Source of the DNA: Haemophilus sp. HMSC068C11
GTDB lineage: Bacteria; Pseudomonadota; Gammaproteobacteria; Enterobacterales; Pasteurellaceae
Length of the DNA stretch: 64,000 bases
Reading direction: 5' to 3'
Assembly: GCF_001815355.1 (NCBI RefSeq)
Contig: NZ_KV820375.1
Coordinates: 124,001 to 188,000 of the forward strand
Shown: one piece after another, positions 1 through 10,048 of the stretch
How positions within the stretch are numbered: the first letter of the stretch is position 1
Layout of the letters: each line of letters opens with the position of its first letter
Made by a program: the position numbers and the translations under genes
Notes under the pieces: model-generated
Seen by the model: only the letters and a program-made list of their open reading frames with translations
Told to the model about the DNA's origin: nothing
Databases searched by the model: none

Positions 1-2003
1 TCTTCTTCACCCTCATCCGTCTCCATCATGCTTTCTTGACGAAGATCTTCAAGGGTGCGACCATTAATCAAGTAGCCATTTTCCGTTTTTTCCACTCTAG
101 AAACGTAATTATCACCTTCTTCTACAAATTCTCGGTGAAGTTTTCCATCATGTTTCACAAAGCTACTTAAATATTGCCAAAAGTATGAATTTTCCTTAAT
201 GGCTAAGGCTTTTTCATTTTGATCATCAAACAACATTTTACTTAATGTCAGATTAAATGTGCCTTCAATATTATCTGGAATCATGTCTGATGAATCATCT
301 TCGGGCACTTGAGGCACAATACCACTCACTTCCAATTTAACTGGATAAGCATTAGTCTCTGGATAAGTATTTAGATTTAAATTCAACGTTGCATTATCAA
401 CGATTAAATCAAGCTCTTTCCATGAGTTTTTGATGTATTTATCAAATGTGGTTGACGTTAAATGCGTGCTGCATAAGGCCCCATAAAACGGTGCTGAGCA
501 AAATCTTGCTGATAAATGCGCTTTGCTGTGATTAATTTTAAATGGTGCATCAACTGCTAATTTTTCAAATTGGAACCCTGCACTTGGATAACTGGCTTTA
601 TTCGCAGACAATGTGATATGTTCATTATATTGATCATTGTCTAGTGTTTCCGTCTTATCACTGGCTGATACGTCATCAAGCACTAAATCGGCCATATTAA
701 ATGATTTTAAGGCTGCCTCAATATTGGTTTTGCCACTAAATTCTTTCACCCATTTATCTTTGGCATTCAAGAAGTCTTTATTGTCTTTTGACGGTGCCTC
801 TTTCTCAGCAAAAGCATCTAATAAAAACGGTACAAACGCCAATTCGTTTGCCACGTTGTAATCATCTAACTGAATATTAACCTTACCCCCTTTAGCTTCC
901 CATTTACGCTCTTCATCGGCAGGGGTTTGTTTCACACTTTCAACATTCAGTTTAAAATCTACATTAGCCTTGGTTAAATCCGTATTCGCCAACTTAAGTT
1001 CAAGACCGGCATTTTGTAAGTTAAAGTAAGGTTGATTATTTTTAGGCACATTGACAGAAAGCACGGATAATGAACCATCAAAACGATCGTTTTGTGTAAA
1101 AATTTTCGTTAACAAATTGACACCGTCTTTAATGTCTAGTGAGCCATCACTTAATTTTTTAAATTCATGATGAAAATTGACCGCACTTGGCACGCCATTT
1201 TGTTTAATCAATAAATTCAAACCACCCGCTGTCGCTTGGCTTTCTTCTGTCATACGGCTTTTATTGGCAATGCGTAAAATATCACTACTGAATTTCGTGC
1301 TCAGATCACGCTTATCTGCCTCACCTGATTTCACGTCAAAATGATAAGTCGCATTTTTCATATAAACATGGGTATTTTCCCCATTTAACAACGCCACTTC
1401 GGCATTTTTCGCGGTTAAGTCAATACTTGATAGATCGTATTGATTTGCACCGACAGGCACAAGGCGAGCTTCACCATCAATTTCTTCAAGTTTTGTGTCT
1501 TTATCGTAATTAAAACCACTTAGAGTTGTTTTTAGCTCAACTTCTTTATTTTTTAAGAAATGAAGACCGATAGAAAGGTTTTGGGACTTATTCGCAAAAT
1601 CACGGAATTCCGTCAAAATATCAGACTGTAAATAATCTCCTACCGGCGAAAATTTACTATTAATCGTGTTTTTATCAATCGTGATATTTAATGTTTTATT
1701 TAATTGACGAACTAATTGATCGGATAACTGAGACTCTGCTGTAATGAAGAAAGGCAGCGCGGTGAGCTTAGTTGAAATCACATTTGTGCTTTTCGCATCA
1801 CTATCTTTTACACTAAAGATCAACTCACGAATAAAAAAGTTTTTCGCAGTTTGCGTCACATTTAAGGTTGCTTGGTTATCCAAAGAATAAGGGAAATTTT
1901 TTAACACCTGATCGATTTTATGATTGGTGTAAAATTGTGCGCCGATCCCAAGTGCCACTGCGATAGCCGAAATCGTCAATGCTATTGTTCTTTTCTTGCT
2001 CAT
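1..2003 (-). CDS. YdgA-like DUF945 family protein, C-terminus cut by window edge
   Basis: The reading frame is open from an ATG at 2003 down to the left edge, giving about 667 codons without a stop, so the C-terminus lies outside. An N-terminal hydrophobic segment (residues about 7-22, after MSKKR) looks like a signal anchor. It is followed by a long soluble region rich in short beta-strand-like stretches, typical of the DUF945/YdgA family, which faces the periplasm. The last visible residues are acidic, so the true end is probably close. The family has no well-defined biochemical role. It lies downstream of adk on the same strand, separated by a USS-pair terminator. Family assignment is by overall character, not by a catalytic motif. 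Confidence 0.75.
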   Translation of the reverse strand, partial: MSKKRTIALTISAIAVALGIGAQFYTNHKIDQVLKNFPYSLDNQATLNVTQTAKNFFIRELIFSVKDSDAKSTNVISTKLTALPFFITAESQLSDQLVRQLNKTLNITIDKNTINSKFSPVGDYLQSDILTEFRDFANKSQNLSIGLHFLKNKEVELKTTLSGFNYDKDTKLEEIDGEARLVPVGANQYDLSSIDLTAKNAEVALLNGENTHVYMKNATYHFDVKSGEADKRDLSTKFSSDILRIANKSRMTEESQATAGGLNLLIKQNGVPSAVNFHHEFKKLSDGSLDIKDGVNLLTKIFTQNDRFDGSLSVLSVNVPKNNQPYFNLQNAGLELKLANTDLTKANVDFKLNVESVKQTPADEERKWEAKGGKVNIQLDDYNVANELAFVPFLLDAFAEKEAPSKDNKDFLNAKDKWVKEFSGKTNIEAALKSFNMADLVLDDVSASDKTETLDNDQYNEHITLSANKASYPSAGFQFEKLAVDAPFKINHSKAHLSARFCSAPFYGALCSTHLTSTTFDKYIKNSWKELDLIVDNATLNLNLNTYPETNAYPVKLEVSGIVPQVPEDDSSDMIPDNIEGTFNLTLSKMLFDDQNEKALAIKENSYFWQYLSSFVKHDGKLHREFVEEGDNYVSRVEKTENGYLINGRTLEDLRQESMMETDEGEE

Positions 2004-2057
2004 AATGTCCCCAAATACGATCTCAATTTACGATCTCAAAATCCTTTTGAAAAATTA

Positions 2058-2084
2058 ACCGCACTTTTCTCTTCAAAGTGCGGT
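2058..2084 (-). terminator. Inverted USS pair, terminator after adk
   Basis: ACCGCACTT (2058-2066) and AAGTGCGGT (2076-2084) form a hairpin just past the adk stop codon. Inverted USS pairs at gene ends are a known terminator form in Haemophilus. Confidence 0.7.
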
Positions 2085-2100
2085 CAGTTTTCAGTCTATT

Positions 2101-2784
<684 letters not shown>

Positions 2785-2843
2785 TTAAAGCCTTGTTTGG
2801 TCAAATGATTTTGCTGTTAATTTTGACCGCACTTTATTTTATT

Positions 2844-4118
2844 TTAAGCTTTTTCATTTCCTTTTTCATTCCATGGTGCCACCCAGAATAAACAAATCAT
2901 TCCTGGGATAGCGAAGAATAAACAAATCCAGAAAAAATGATAGTAACCTACTGCTTTGACCAAGTAACCCGATAACATACCAAGCCCTTTACTCGGTAAA
3001 GCAGAAAGGCTGGTAAATAAGGCTAACTGAGTGGCTGTATAAAGTGGATTCGTTTCGCGAGCCATAAAGGCGACAAAGGCAGCAGTGCCCAGACCGACAC
3101 CGATATATTCCCCCGCAATCACGAAACCTAATTTCCAAAGTTCAGCTGCACCGATTTGGTCAAAATGCCCAAATGCAGCTAACCAAATAAATCCACCAAT
3201 AGTGATTAATTGGATAAAACCAAATACCCACAATGCACGGTTAATGCCTAGGCGTAACATAATCACGCCACCCACGAGACCGGCAGAGATACTTGCCCAA
3301 AGTGAGGTACTTTTTACCACCAACGCAATATGCTCTTTTTCAAAGCCCATGTCATAGACGAATTTCGTTTGTAACGTAGTGGCAAATGAATCACCAAATT
3401 TATACAAGAACAAAAAGAGTAAAAAACCGATAGCTTGGGCGACACCTTTACGTTGGAAGAACTCTTTCAAGGGTATCCAAAACACCATATAGAAAGGTTG
3501 ATCACGATCGACCTGTGCAATCATTGGTTCTTTCGCTAAAAAGAGCGTCATAAATATGCCCGCCAGCATACAAAGTGCGGTCAATAAAAAGACGGTTTCC
3601 CATGGATAAATTGTCGCTAAATAAAGCGAGAGCCCCCCAGGAATTAAACCTGCAACGCGATAAGCATTAATGTGGATGGTGTTCCCCAATCCTAATTCAT
3701 TATCCGTTAAAATCTCACGACGGTAAGCATCGAGCACAATATCTTGTGTTGCAGAGAAAAAGGCAATGAATGTGGCAATTTTAGCCACCGTACTTAATTC
3801 TGCCACCGGATCAAACTGACTTATCGCATAAAGGGATATCAGCAAAACCACTTGAGAAATCAATAACCAACTACGACGACGCCCTAAAAAATGCGGGAAA
3901 TAGCGGTCTAATAATGGCGCCCATAAAAACTTCAAACCATATGGCACCATCACCCCTGTCAATGCACCGATTAATTCAACGGAAAGCCCTTTATCTGTCA
4001 ACCATACAGGCAACATTTGCAATAACACGAAAAGTGGTAAACCCGAACTAAATCCAGTGAAAACACAGATCAGCATTTTGCGGGTAAATATTTGACTAGA
4101 AAGGGATTGTTCTGACAT
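2844..4118 (-). CDS. ampG: AmpG-type MFS permease (muropeptide transporter family)
   Basis: This is a 424-residue polytopic inner-membrane protein with about 12 hydrophobic segments. The N-terminal region FSSGLPLFVLLQ, followed by DKGLSVELIGALTG and a conserved LDRY/GRRRSWL loop, is characteristic of AmpG. AmpG imports anhydromuropeptides for cell-wall recycling. It is shorter than E. coli AmpG (about 490 residues), as in other Haemophilus, lacking the last segments. It sits between adk and galE on the same strand. The transported substrate is inferred from the family, not shown by the sequence. Confidence 0.88.
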   Translation of the reverse strand: MSEQSLSSQIFTRKMLICVFTGFSSGLPLFVLLQMLPVWLTDKGLSVELIGALTGVMVPYGLKFLWAPLLDRYFPHFLGRRRSWLLISQVVLLISLYAISQFDPVAELSTVAKIATFIAFFSATQDIVLDAYRREILTDNELGLGNTIHINAYRVAGLIPGGLSLYLATIYPWETVFLLTALCMLAGIFMTLFLAKEPMIAQVDRDQPFYMVFWIPLKEFFQRKGVAQAIGFLLFLFLYKFGDSFATTLQTKFVYDMGFEKEHIALVVKSTSLWASISAGLVGGVIMLRLGINRALWVFGFIQLITIGGFIWLAAFGHFDQIGAAELWKLGFVIAGEYIGVGLGTAAFVAFMARETNPLYTATQLALFTSLSALPSKGLGMLSGYLVKAVGYYHFFWICLFFAIPGMICLFWVAPWNEKGNEKA

Positions 4119-4198
4119 AAAGTGCGGTTATTTTTGAGCGTGTTTTATCTGATTAAAATATTAAGGGCGAAATGATGCTCCGCCCAACAAGAGTAAGA

Positions 4199-5215
4199 TT
4201 AATCTCGGTATCCTTTCGGATTATTTTTTTGCCAATTCCAGGTGTCTTTCATCATTTGCTCAAGACCACGTTCTGCTGTCCAATTTAACTCTTTTGCTGC
4301 AAGACTTGGATCGGAATAGCATGTTGCAATATCGCCTGGACGACGTGCAACAAGACGATATGGAATTTTAATATTGTTCGCTTGTTCAAACGCTTTCACC
4401 ATATCAAGCACAGAATAACCGGTACCTGTACCTAAGTTATAAATGTGTAAACCTGCGTCATTTTCATGGCGATTTAATGCTTTTAAGTGACCAATCGCTA
4501 AATCCACCACGTGAATATAATCACGTACACCTGTGCCATCATGAGTATCATAATCGCTACCAAATACCGAAAGTTGCGGTAATTTACCGATCGCAACTTG
4601 GCTGATGTAAGGCAATAGGTTATTTGGAATACCATTTGGATCTTCACCAATCAAGCCACTTGCGTGTGCACCCACTGGATTGAAATAACGTAAGATCGTC
4701 ATGCTAAATTGTGGTTCAGCTTTTGCAACATCGGCAAGAATTTGTTCCACCATGTATTTAGAGGTACCGTAAGGGTTGGTTGTCCCGCCCACTTTGCAAT
4801 CTTCTGTAATTGGAATAATTTCCGGATCGCCATAAACCGTTGCAGATGAACTAAATACAAAGTTCCACACACCTGCTTTTTTCATTTCTTGAATGAGAAC
4901 AATCGTGCCTGCGACGTTATTCATGTAGTATTCAGCGGGTTTCTGAACACTTTCACCCACGGCTTTTAAACCCGCAAAATGGATTACCGATTGAATACTA
5001 TTTTCAGCAAAGATTTTTTGTAATAAAGCACGATCTAAAATATCGCCCTCATAAAATTTCACGTCTTTGCCCGTGATTTCTTTTACGCGTTCTAAAGATT
5101 TTGGGGATGAATTGCATAAATTATCCAATACCACCACTTCTTTATTTGCATTTAATAATTCCACTACAGTGTGTGAACCGATATAGCCTGCGCCACCCGT
5201 TACTAAAATAGCCAT
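4199..5215 (-). CDS. galE: UDP-glucose 4-epimerase
   Basis: GalE interconverts UDP-glucose and UDP-galactose, feeding galactose into lipooligosaccharide and central metabolism. The protein is 338 residues. It has the NAD-binding GGAGYIGS motif at residues 7-14, the catalytic Ser in SSSAT (about 124) and the YxxxK pair Tyr149/Lys153, typical of extended short-chain dehydrogenases. In many Haemophilus galE is separate from the other gal genes, as here. A perfect CRP-site core lies about 90 bases upstream of the start, in the region shared with the divergent protease gene, so cAMP-CRP control is plausible. Confidence 0.97.
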   Translation of the reverse strand: MAILVTGGAGYIGSHTVVELLNANKEVVVLDNLCNSSPKSLERVKEITGKDVKFYEGDILDRALLQKIFAENSIQSVIHFAGLKAVGESVQKPAEYYMNNVAGTIVLIQEMKKAGVWNFVFSSSATVYGDPEIIPITEDCKVGGTTNPYGTSKYMVEQILADVAKAEPQFSMTILRYFNPVGAHASGLIGEDPNGIPNNLLPYISQVAIGKLPQLSVFGSDYDTHDGTGVRDYIHVVDLAIGHLKALNRHENDAGLHIYNLGTGTGYSVLDMVKAFEQANNIKIPYRLVARRPGDIATCYSDPSLAAKELNWTAERGLEQMMKDTWNWQKNNPKGYRD

Positions 5216-5302
5216 GAGTTACTCCTTAATCATTTTGTTCGCAAATTATAACATTGATTTCTACGATACATAAATTTATCCCCTCTTTTGACCGCACTTT
5301 GG

Positions 5303-5318
5303 TGTGATCGTTGTCACA
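5303..5318. promoter_or_regulatory. CRP-binding site core between galE and the autotransporter protease
   Basis: TGTGA-TCGTTG-TCACA matches the CRP consensus core TGTGA-N6-TCACA at all ten defined positions. It lies in the 204-base divergent region, about 88 bases from the galE start and 102 bases from the protease start. It could act on either promoter. A USS (5291-5299) is just to its left. Confidence 0.6.
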
Positions 5319-5419
5319 GAATAAACATTTTTCTCTGGAATTTTGATTTGAGTCATTGAAGCGCTTCGCGATGAGGCGAATAATAGTCTCCTAAAATCAA
5401 AAAGATAAAGGAAGACAAT

Positions 5420-8400
5420 ATGAAACCTCAAACACTTCAAAAAACCGCACTCGCACTACTTGTTGGTTGGTATGCTGCGAATGCAGCCGCTTATTCTGAA
5501 CAAGGCCAAGCCGGTAATACCAAAAGTTGGGAAAGCGCTGAATACCTCAAAGACTGGGGCTTAACCTCAATGAATGCCTCCACGGCTTACGCGCTTGGCT
5601 TTAATGGTTCAGGCGTAAAAATCGGCGTGATGGATTCAGGTGTGCTATTAAACCACCCTGAATTTCAAGACGGTCGAATCCACGTTGTAAAAACGGAAGG
5701 GACTTATAGTAAAGATGGCATGCGTTATCCCGATGCATCGGTGGGAAATGGTCCAATTAATAAAAATGAACCAGTAAAAAACGGTAAACGCAATTTCGAT
5801 AAAACAGATAATGGCATCTTCACTAAAGGTGAAGCCTTCAATATTGACGGTGCATGGCATAAATATACCAATGATGCACACGGTACGCACGTTGGCGGGA
5901 CAATGGCAGCAACGCGTGACGGCAATGAAATGCATGGTGTAGCATTCGGTGCTAACCTCTATTCTGCCAACACAGGTGGTAACGACAACATGACCTATGG
6001 GCCAAACCAAGACTATAGTTTCTTCTTACAAGGCTACTCTGCTCTCGCGGATGCGGGAGCAAAAGTGATTAATAACAGTTGGGGTTCAAACCGTCGTGTT
6101 AATTCATCCTTTGCCGGTGCCTTAGGCTATAAACCAAAATATGATTGGCGTAATGTGCCTGAATATGGTGTGCAATATTATGATGTACCAAAAGCACCTG
6201 AGCCAATTTCCAGTCCTGCGGCACATATTTATTTAAGTAACTTAGGCGAGGCTGAAAAAGCTTATTATCAATTTGTCACCGGTGGTGAGAAAAACTTTGT
6301 TGATGCGGCTTATGAAGTAGCAAAAAATAAACAAGTGATTCAAGTTTTTACAGCGGGTAACCGCAGTATGATGGCTGAATCCTTTACGCGTGCGATGTTG
6401 CCTTATTTCAGACCTGATGCAGAAAAATACTGGGTAAACGTCACGGGACAAGTCGGTGGTGAAGGCTATCCGAATGATTCGAATGACGATGTGAGTGATG
6501 GAAAAGCAGGCGCAGATATTCAAGAATTTAACCTCGCCGGCCATTCAAAATGGTGGACGATTGCGGCGCCATCTGCCAATATCTATTCCTCCTACATTCA
6601 ATTACAAGACAACAATACTTATGGTGACCCTATTTACAAATCAGCTGGTGGTACTTCAATGGCTGCCCCACACGTAAGTGGTGCATTAGGTGTCATCTTT
6701 TCTCGCTATCCATATATGACAACCGATCAAGCGCGCGATGTTATGCTCACTACTGCGAGACAAACCACTCTTCGCAAAGGGCTTGAAGGTAAACCATTAG
6801 AACGTTGGGAAACTGAACAAGGTATACCGAGTAACGTTTGGGGTTGGGGTATTTTGGATCTTGGCAGAGCTATGTTTGGTCCAGGTCAATTCTTAGGAAA
6901 CATGAAAATCAACCTCAATCAAAATGATGTTTGGTCAAATGATATTAGCGATAAAGCCATCAAAGCACGTCAAGTCGAAGATCAAGCTGAAGCCGCGACT
7001 TGGACAACGCGCAAAGCAGAATTACAAGCGTTAATGCAAAATCGTGCAGGCGCGACAGCTGAAGAAAAAGCGGAATATCAAGTAGGTTTAGCACGTGAAG
7101 TGGCTCGTAATGAACGTGCCGCGCAAGGCTATGTCGGCGCCTTAACTAAAAATGGGACTGGCACCTTAACCCTCACCGGTAATAACAGCTTCACCGGTGA
7201 AATTACCGTGAATGAAGGTCAGCTTTCAGGGTTAAATCAATCCCTTGGTTCAGCACAACAAGTCATCGTAAAACAAGGTGCAACATTGGAAGTGTTACCG
7301 AAAGCGGAAGTCACTAAACCAAGTGAGAATGGATTTGTTACCGAAACCTTAACCAGCACCGCGAAAACGGTCACTGCGACAGTGGAAAAAGGTGGTCGTT
7401 TCTTACTGAATAATGGTATTGCTAACGTCAATGCCACCTTTGCAGACGGTTCTGTTTTAGTGCCAAATAAATTTGATGAAGAAATTCTGCCTCAATTACA
7501 ACAAGATCCACAAAAAGCAGTTTCCGTGCAAGGTACTGGCTCATTTGTGGGAGCTGAAAATGCAGTTGTAGAAACACCTCGCACTTATGATTTCTTTGCC
7601 GTTAAAAATGAAAGTAATGCAAATACGTTGAAAGTAACCGTTCAGAAAAAAGCCCTTTCATCGGCGGCAACCACTGAAAATGAAGTGGCTATCGCCAATG
7701 CCTTAGATGCAGCAACAAGCAGTGCGGCATATCAAAACCTCATTTGGGGAACAAAAGAGAATGCTCGCCAAGCTTTTGCTCGTTTAAGCTATGATGAAGA
7801 TCTCGCAGCCGAACAACACAATGTGTTAAATGGCTTATTGCTTCGTCAGCAACTTGCCCAACCGGGTGCAGTAAGAGCGCAACTTAATACAGGTACACAA
7901 ATTTGGACAAGTGGCACCTTCACTCACTTCAGCACTGACAGTTTAAGCAGTCATGCATACAATCAACTTGTGGGTATTGATGCGACCATTGATACAAACA
8001 AACATTTAGGTGTATTTGTTGGTTCAACACAAAACAGTCATAAAATTGACCGCACTTCAAAAGATCGTGCCGTGCATTTAGGCTTAACAGCTGAACATCG
8101 TTTCAACGTATTAACACCGAAAATTGGTTTTATTCAAAGCTGGGGTAAACACGAACAACGTGCTGAATTTGCACAAGGTGTGAAAAGCCATAGTCAAACA
8201 CAAAATGTCTTTGCTGAACTTGCCTACACAGGCTTAAAAGGCGAACATTTTGCGCTTGAACCTTATGCTGGCGTAAGCTATATGCACATCAAAAACAAAG
8301 GCGTGACAAAAGGCGAAGTGCAGTTAAAAGACAACAATCGTGATTTAATCGTCACCTCTGTAGGTTTACGTCCATCCATTCCATTTGCAATTGGTGGCGT

Positions 8401-8653
8401 TCAATTAAATCTATTAGGTGATGTGGCTTATCATCGTTTCCATAAAGATAAAGCCGCCGAAGGCAGCTTGGTTATCAATAATCAAGGCGTAGCAAATCTT
8501 TATGGTAAAGAATTGAAAAATGTTGTTACGACAGGTGTGGCACTACAAGCTCAATTTACACCAGTATTGAGTATGAAAGTCGGCTATCAAGGTGCTTACA
8601 ACCACGATACGAAAGCGAATAATGTTAATGCAGAATTACGCTTCTCGTTTTAA
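5420..8653 (+). CDS. Subtilisin-like (S8) serine protease autotransporter
   Basis: This 1077-residue type Va autotransporter has a signal peptide ending near residue 24 (NAAA/YS). The S8 protease domain spans about 45-480, with Asp72 (VMDSG), His154 (HGTHVGG) and Ser413 (GGTSMAAPH) as the catalytic triad and Asn218/219 (INNSWGS) near the oxyanion hole. Residues about 480-570 form a linker rich in Ala, Glu and Arg. A passenger beta-strand repeat of the autotransporter-associated type (GTGTLTLTGNNSF) follows at about 579-605. The last roughly 280 residues form the outer-membrane barrel, ending in Phe. All catalytic residues are present. Relatives such as NalP process other surface proteins, but the substrate here is unknown. 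It is a single gene flanked by a CRP-site core upstream and a USS-pair terminator downstream. Confidence 0.93.
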   Translation: MKPQTLQKTALALLVGWYAANAAAYSEQGQAGNTKSWESAEYLKDWGLTSMNASTAYALGFNGSGVKIGVMDSGVLLNHPEFQDGRIHVVKTEGTYSKDGMRYPDASVGNGPINKNEPVKNGKRNFDKTDNGIFTKGEAFNIDGAWHKYTNDAHGTHVGGTMAATRDGNEMHGVAFGANLYSANTGGNDNMTYGPNQDYSFFLQGYSALADAGAKVINNSWGSNRRVNSSFAGALGYKPKYDWRNVPEYGVQYYDVPKAPEPISSPAAHIYLSNLGEAEKAYYQFVTGGEKNFVDAAYEVAKNKQVIQVFTAGNRSMMAESFTRAMLPYFRPDAEKYWVNVTGQVGGEGYPNDSNDDVSDGKAGADIQEFNLAGHSKWWTIAAPSANIYSSYIQLQDNNTYGDPIYKSAGGTSMAAPHVSGALGVIFSRYPYMTTDQARDVMLTTARQTTLRKGLEGKPLERWETEQGIPSNVWGWGILDLGRAMFGPGQFLGNMKINLNQNDVWSNDISDKAIKARQVEDQAEAATWTTRKAELQALMQNRAGATAEEKAEYQVGLAREVARNERAAQGYVGALTKNGTGTLTLTGNNSFTGEITVNEGQLSGLNQSLGSAQQVIVKQGATLEVLPKAEVTKPSENGFVTETLTSTAKTVTATVEKGGRFLLNNGIANVNATFADGSVLVPNKFDEEILPQLQQDPQKAVSVQGTGSFVGAENAVVETPRTYDFFAVKNESNANTLKVTVQKKALSSAATTENEVAIANALDAATSSAAYQNLIWGTKENARQAFARLSYDEDLAAEQHNVLNGLLLRQQLAQPGAVRAQLNTGTQIWTSGTFTHFSTDSLSSHAYNQLVGIDATIDTNKHLGVFVGSTQNSHKIDRTSKDRAVHLGLTAEHRFNVLTPKIGFIQSWGKHEQRAEFAQGVKSHSQTQNVFAELAYTGLKGEHFALEPYAGVSYMHIKNKGVTKGEVQLKDNNRDLIVTSVGLRPSIPFAIGGVQLNLLGDVAYHRFHKDKAAEGSLVINNQGVANLYGKELKNVVTTGVALQAQFTPVLSMKVGYQGAYNHDTKANNVNAELRFSF

Positions 8654-8670
8654 CGATATTCAATAAGACA

Positions 8671-8726
8671 AAAGTGCGGTCAGTTTTTGAGAAGTTTTAA
8701 AACTCTTTGAAAATTGACCGCACTTT
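8671..8726 (+). terminator. Inverted USS pair after the protease gene
   Basis: AAAGTGCGGT with CA extension at 8671 and TTGACCGCACTTT ending at 8726 can fold into a long hairpin about 20 bases past the protease stop. Confidence 0.65.
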
Positions 8727-8845
8727 GTACTTCAGTATTTAATTATTATGCTAGGAAGATTCTACCTCCCTATCTTCTAGAAATCTAAAAAACTACGATA
8801 TTGATGTTTCTTTTCAGATCATGTTTTTTAAACACCTCTAAAATT

Positions 8846-9067
8846 CTATTTCCTAATTCTATTTGAAATAAATATTGATAATAATATCAAAGGAGAACCT
8901 AATGAAAACAATTTAAAGCAAAAAACTATTATTTCCATTGTCTCATCTAAAGAAATAGAACCTCCATTCATAACAAATGAAAATATTATTAAACCTAATG
9001 AAAATACAAAAAAACAACATAAAAATATCAGTATTAAAAGAATAATAATTTGAAGAATTTTATTCAT
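8846..9067 (-). CDS. Small two-segment membrane protein, unknown function
   Basis: This 73-residue protein has two hydrophobic segments (about residues 3-33 and 47-68) joined by a short loop with acidic residues, and a basic C-terminus (NRIRK). I do not recognise a family. AGAG lies about 12 bases before the ATG as a possible ribosome site. The start codon overlaps the stop of an upstream frame that carries decayed coding sequence (9060-9223), which would fit a former translationally coupled second gene, for example an immunity-like partner. The region is more AT-rich than its neighbours. It may be a real gene or a relic. Confidence 0.4.
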   Translation of the reverse strand: MNKILQIIILLILIFLCCFFVFSLGLIIFSFVMNGGSISLDETMEIIVFCFKLFSLGSPLILLSIFISNRIRK

Positions 9068-9223
9068 TAGTGGTTACTCTCTTTACCCAATCCTTTATTT
9101 TTTCTTGTTTATATTAAATCTCTAACTCCATTTCTTCTTTGTCTGTTAACCTTTCTCCACAACTATATTTTACTTTTCAGTTCAATCTCATTACGGGTAC
9201 GGTTAAAAACATGCTGAGTCTAG
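9060..9223 (-). pseudogene. Decayed coding remnant upstream of the small membrane protein
   Basis: Read on the minus strand, the sequence gives TQHVFNRTRNEIELKSK. After a one-base frame change it gives YSCGERLTDKEEMELEI, a stop, and then YKQEKIKDWVKRVTTNE ending at 9060. The mixed charged, helical composition looks like protein, yet it needs a frameshift and read-through of a stop. I cannot name the parent gene. The arrangement resembles the tail of a polymorphic-toxin or adhesin module followed by a small partner gene, but that is inference. Confidence 0.25.
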
Positions 9224-9271
9224 GAGTGTATGTAGCTCATTTTAATTGTATTTTTATTCATCTATAAAAAC

Positions 9272-9296
9272 AAAAGGCATCAATCTGATGCCTTTT
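9272..9296 (-). terminator. Terminator after ppa
   Basis: AAAAGGCATC / GATGCCTTTT form a 10-bp stem, followed on the minus strand by a T-rich run, about 20 bases past the ppa stop. Confidence 0.8.
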
Positions 9297-9316
9297 CAAT
9301 TCATTAAAATGAAAAA

Positions 9317-9847
9317 TTAACGCTCATTCCAACGTTTGATTGATTCACGAATCACTTCTTTCGCTTCTTCTACATCGCCCCAGTGAGTCACTTTCGTTGA
9401 ACCTGGTTTTTTCAATGCTTTGTAGTTGTTGAAGTGGAATTCAATTTGTTTGATTAATTGCGCTGGCACATCAGCAAGGCTGTTATATGCATTGCCGGTA
9501 TCGCGGTCATCTGCTGGCACACAAACGATTTTATCGTCCACTTCGCCATCATCAACGAATTTCATCACACCGATTACTTTTGCTTCAAGGAATACACCGG
9601 TCGCAAGTGGTTGGCGAGTTAATAATAAAACATCTAACTCATCGCCATCTTCGTCTAAAGTTTGTGGAATAAAACCATAGTTAGTTGGTTTTGCGAAGAT
9701 CGCTGGCTCAACACGGTCTAATTGGAACGCTGCAACTTTACGGTTCCATTCGATTTTGTGGCAGCTACCTTCTGGAATTTCATTTACCACATTGATAATG
9801 CCGGCATCTACATCGCCTGGCGTTAAAATTTGATTAAAATCAGCCAT
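9317..9847 (-). CDS. ppa: Inorganic pyrophosphatase, family I
   Basis: The enzyme hydrolyses cytoplasmic pyrophosphate and so drives nucleic-acid and other biosynthesis forward. The protein is 176 residues, the usual length for bacterial family I enzymes. The metal-binding signature DGDELD (residues 67-72) with Asp65 nearby is intact, as is the substrate-binding KPTNYGFIPQT region (about 53-63). The gene has its own terminator and a divergent neighbour, the purine permease. Confidence 0.97.
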   Translation of the reverse strand: MADFNQILTPGDVDAGIINVVNEIPEGSCHKIEWNRKVAAFQLDRVEPAIFAKPTNYGFIPQTLDEDGDELDVLLLTRQPLATGVFLEAKVIGVMKFVDDGEVDDKIVCVPADDRDTGNAYNSLADVPAQLIKQIEFHFNNYKALKKPGSTKVTHWGDVEEAKEVIRESIKRWNER

Positions 9848-9973
9848 TGTTTTTCCTTTTTTGATTACGTTAAAAACTTTCAGAGTATAGCAGTTTTTAG
9901 TCGATAAAAAAATATGCGAAAAACATCCTCAAAACTGACCGCACTTTCCCGCCAGACCGACAAAAAAACGATT

Positions 9974-9989
9974 GCGCAAACGTTTACTT
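9974..9989 (+). promoter_or_regulatory. PurR operator before the purine permease
   Basis: GCGCAAACGTTTACTT matches the gamma-proteobacterial PurR box (ACGCAAACGTTTNCGT type) in the whole core CGCAAACGTTT. It sits just upstream of a TATAAA -10 element (10003-10008), over the -35 region, where a repressor would block transcription. A second, better PurR box precedes purH in this window. Confidence 0.65.
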
Positions 9990-10048
9990 TTAAATAATTT
10001 GCTATAAAATAGCACGTCTTTTTTTGATTATTAGCCTAAGGGGACTTT

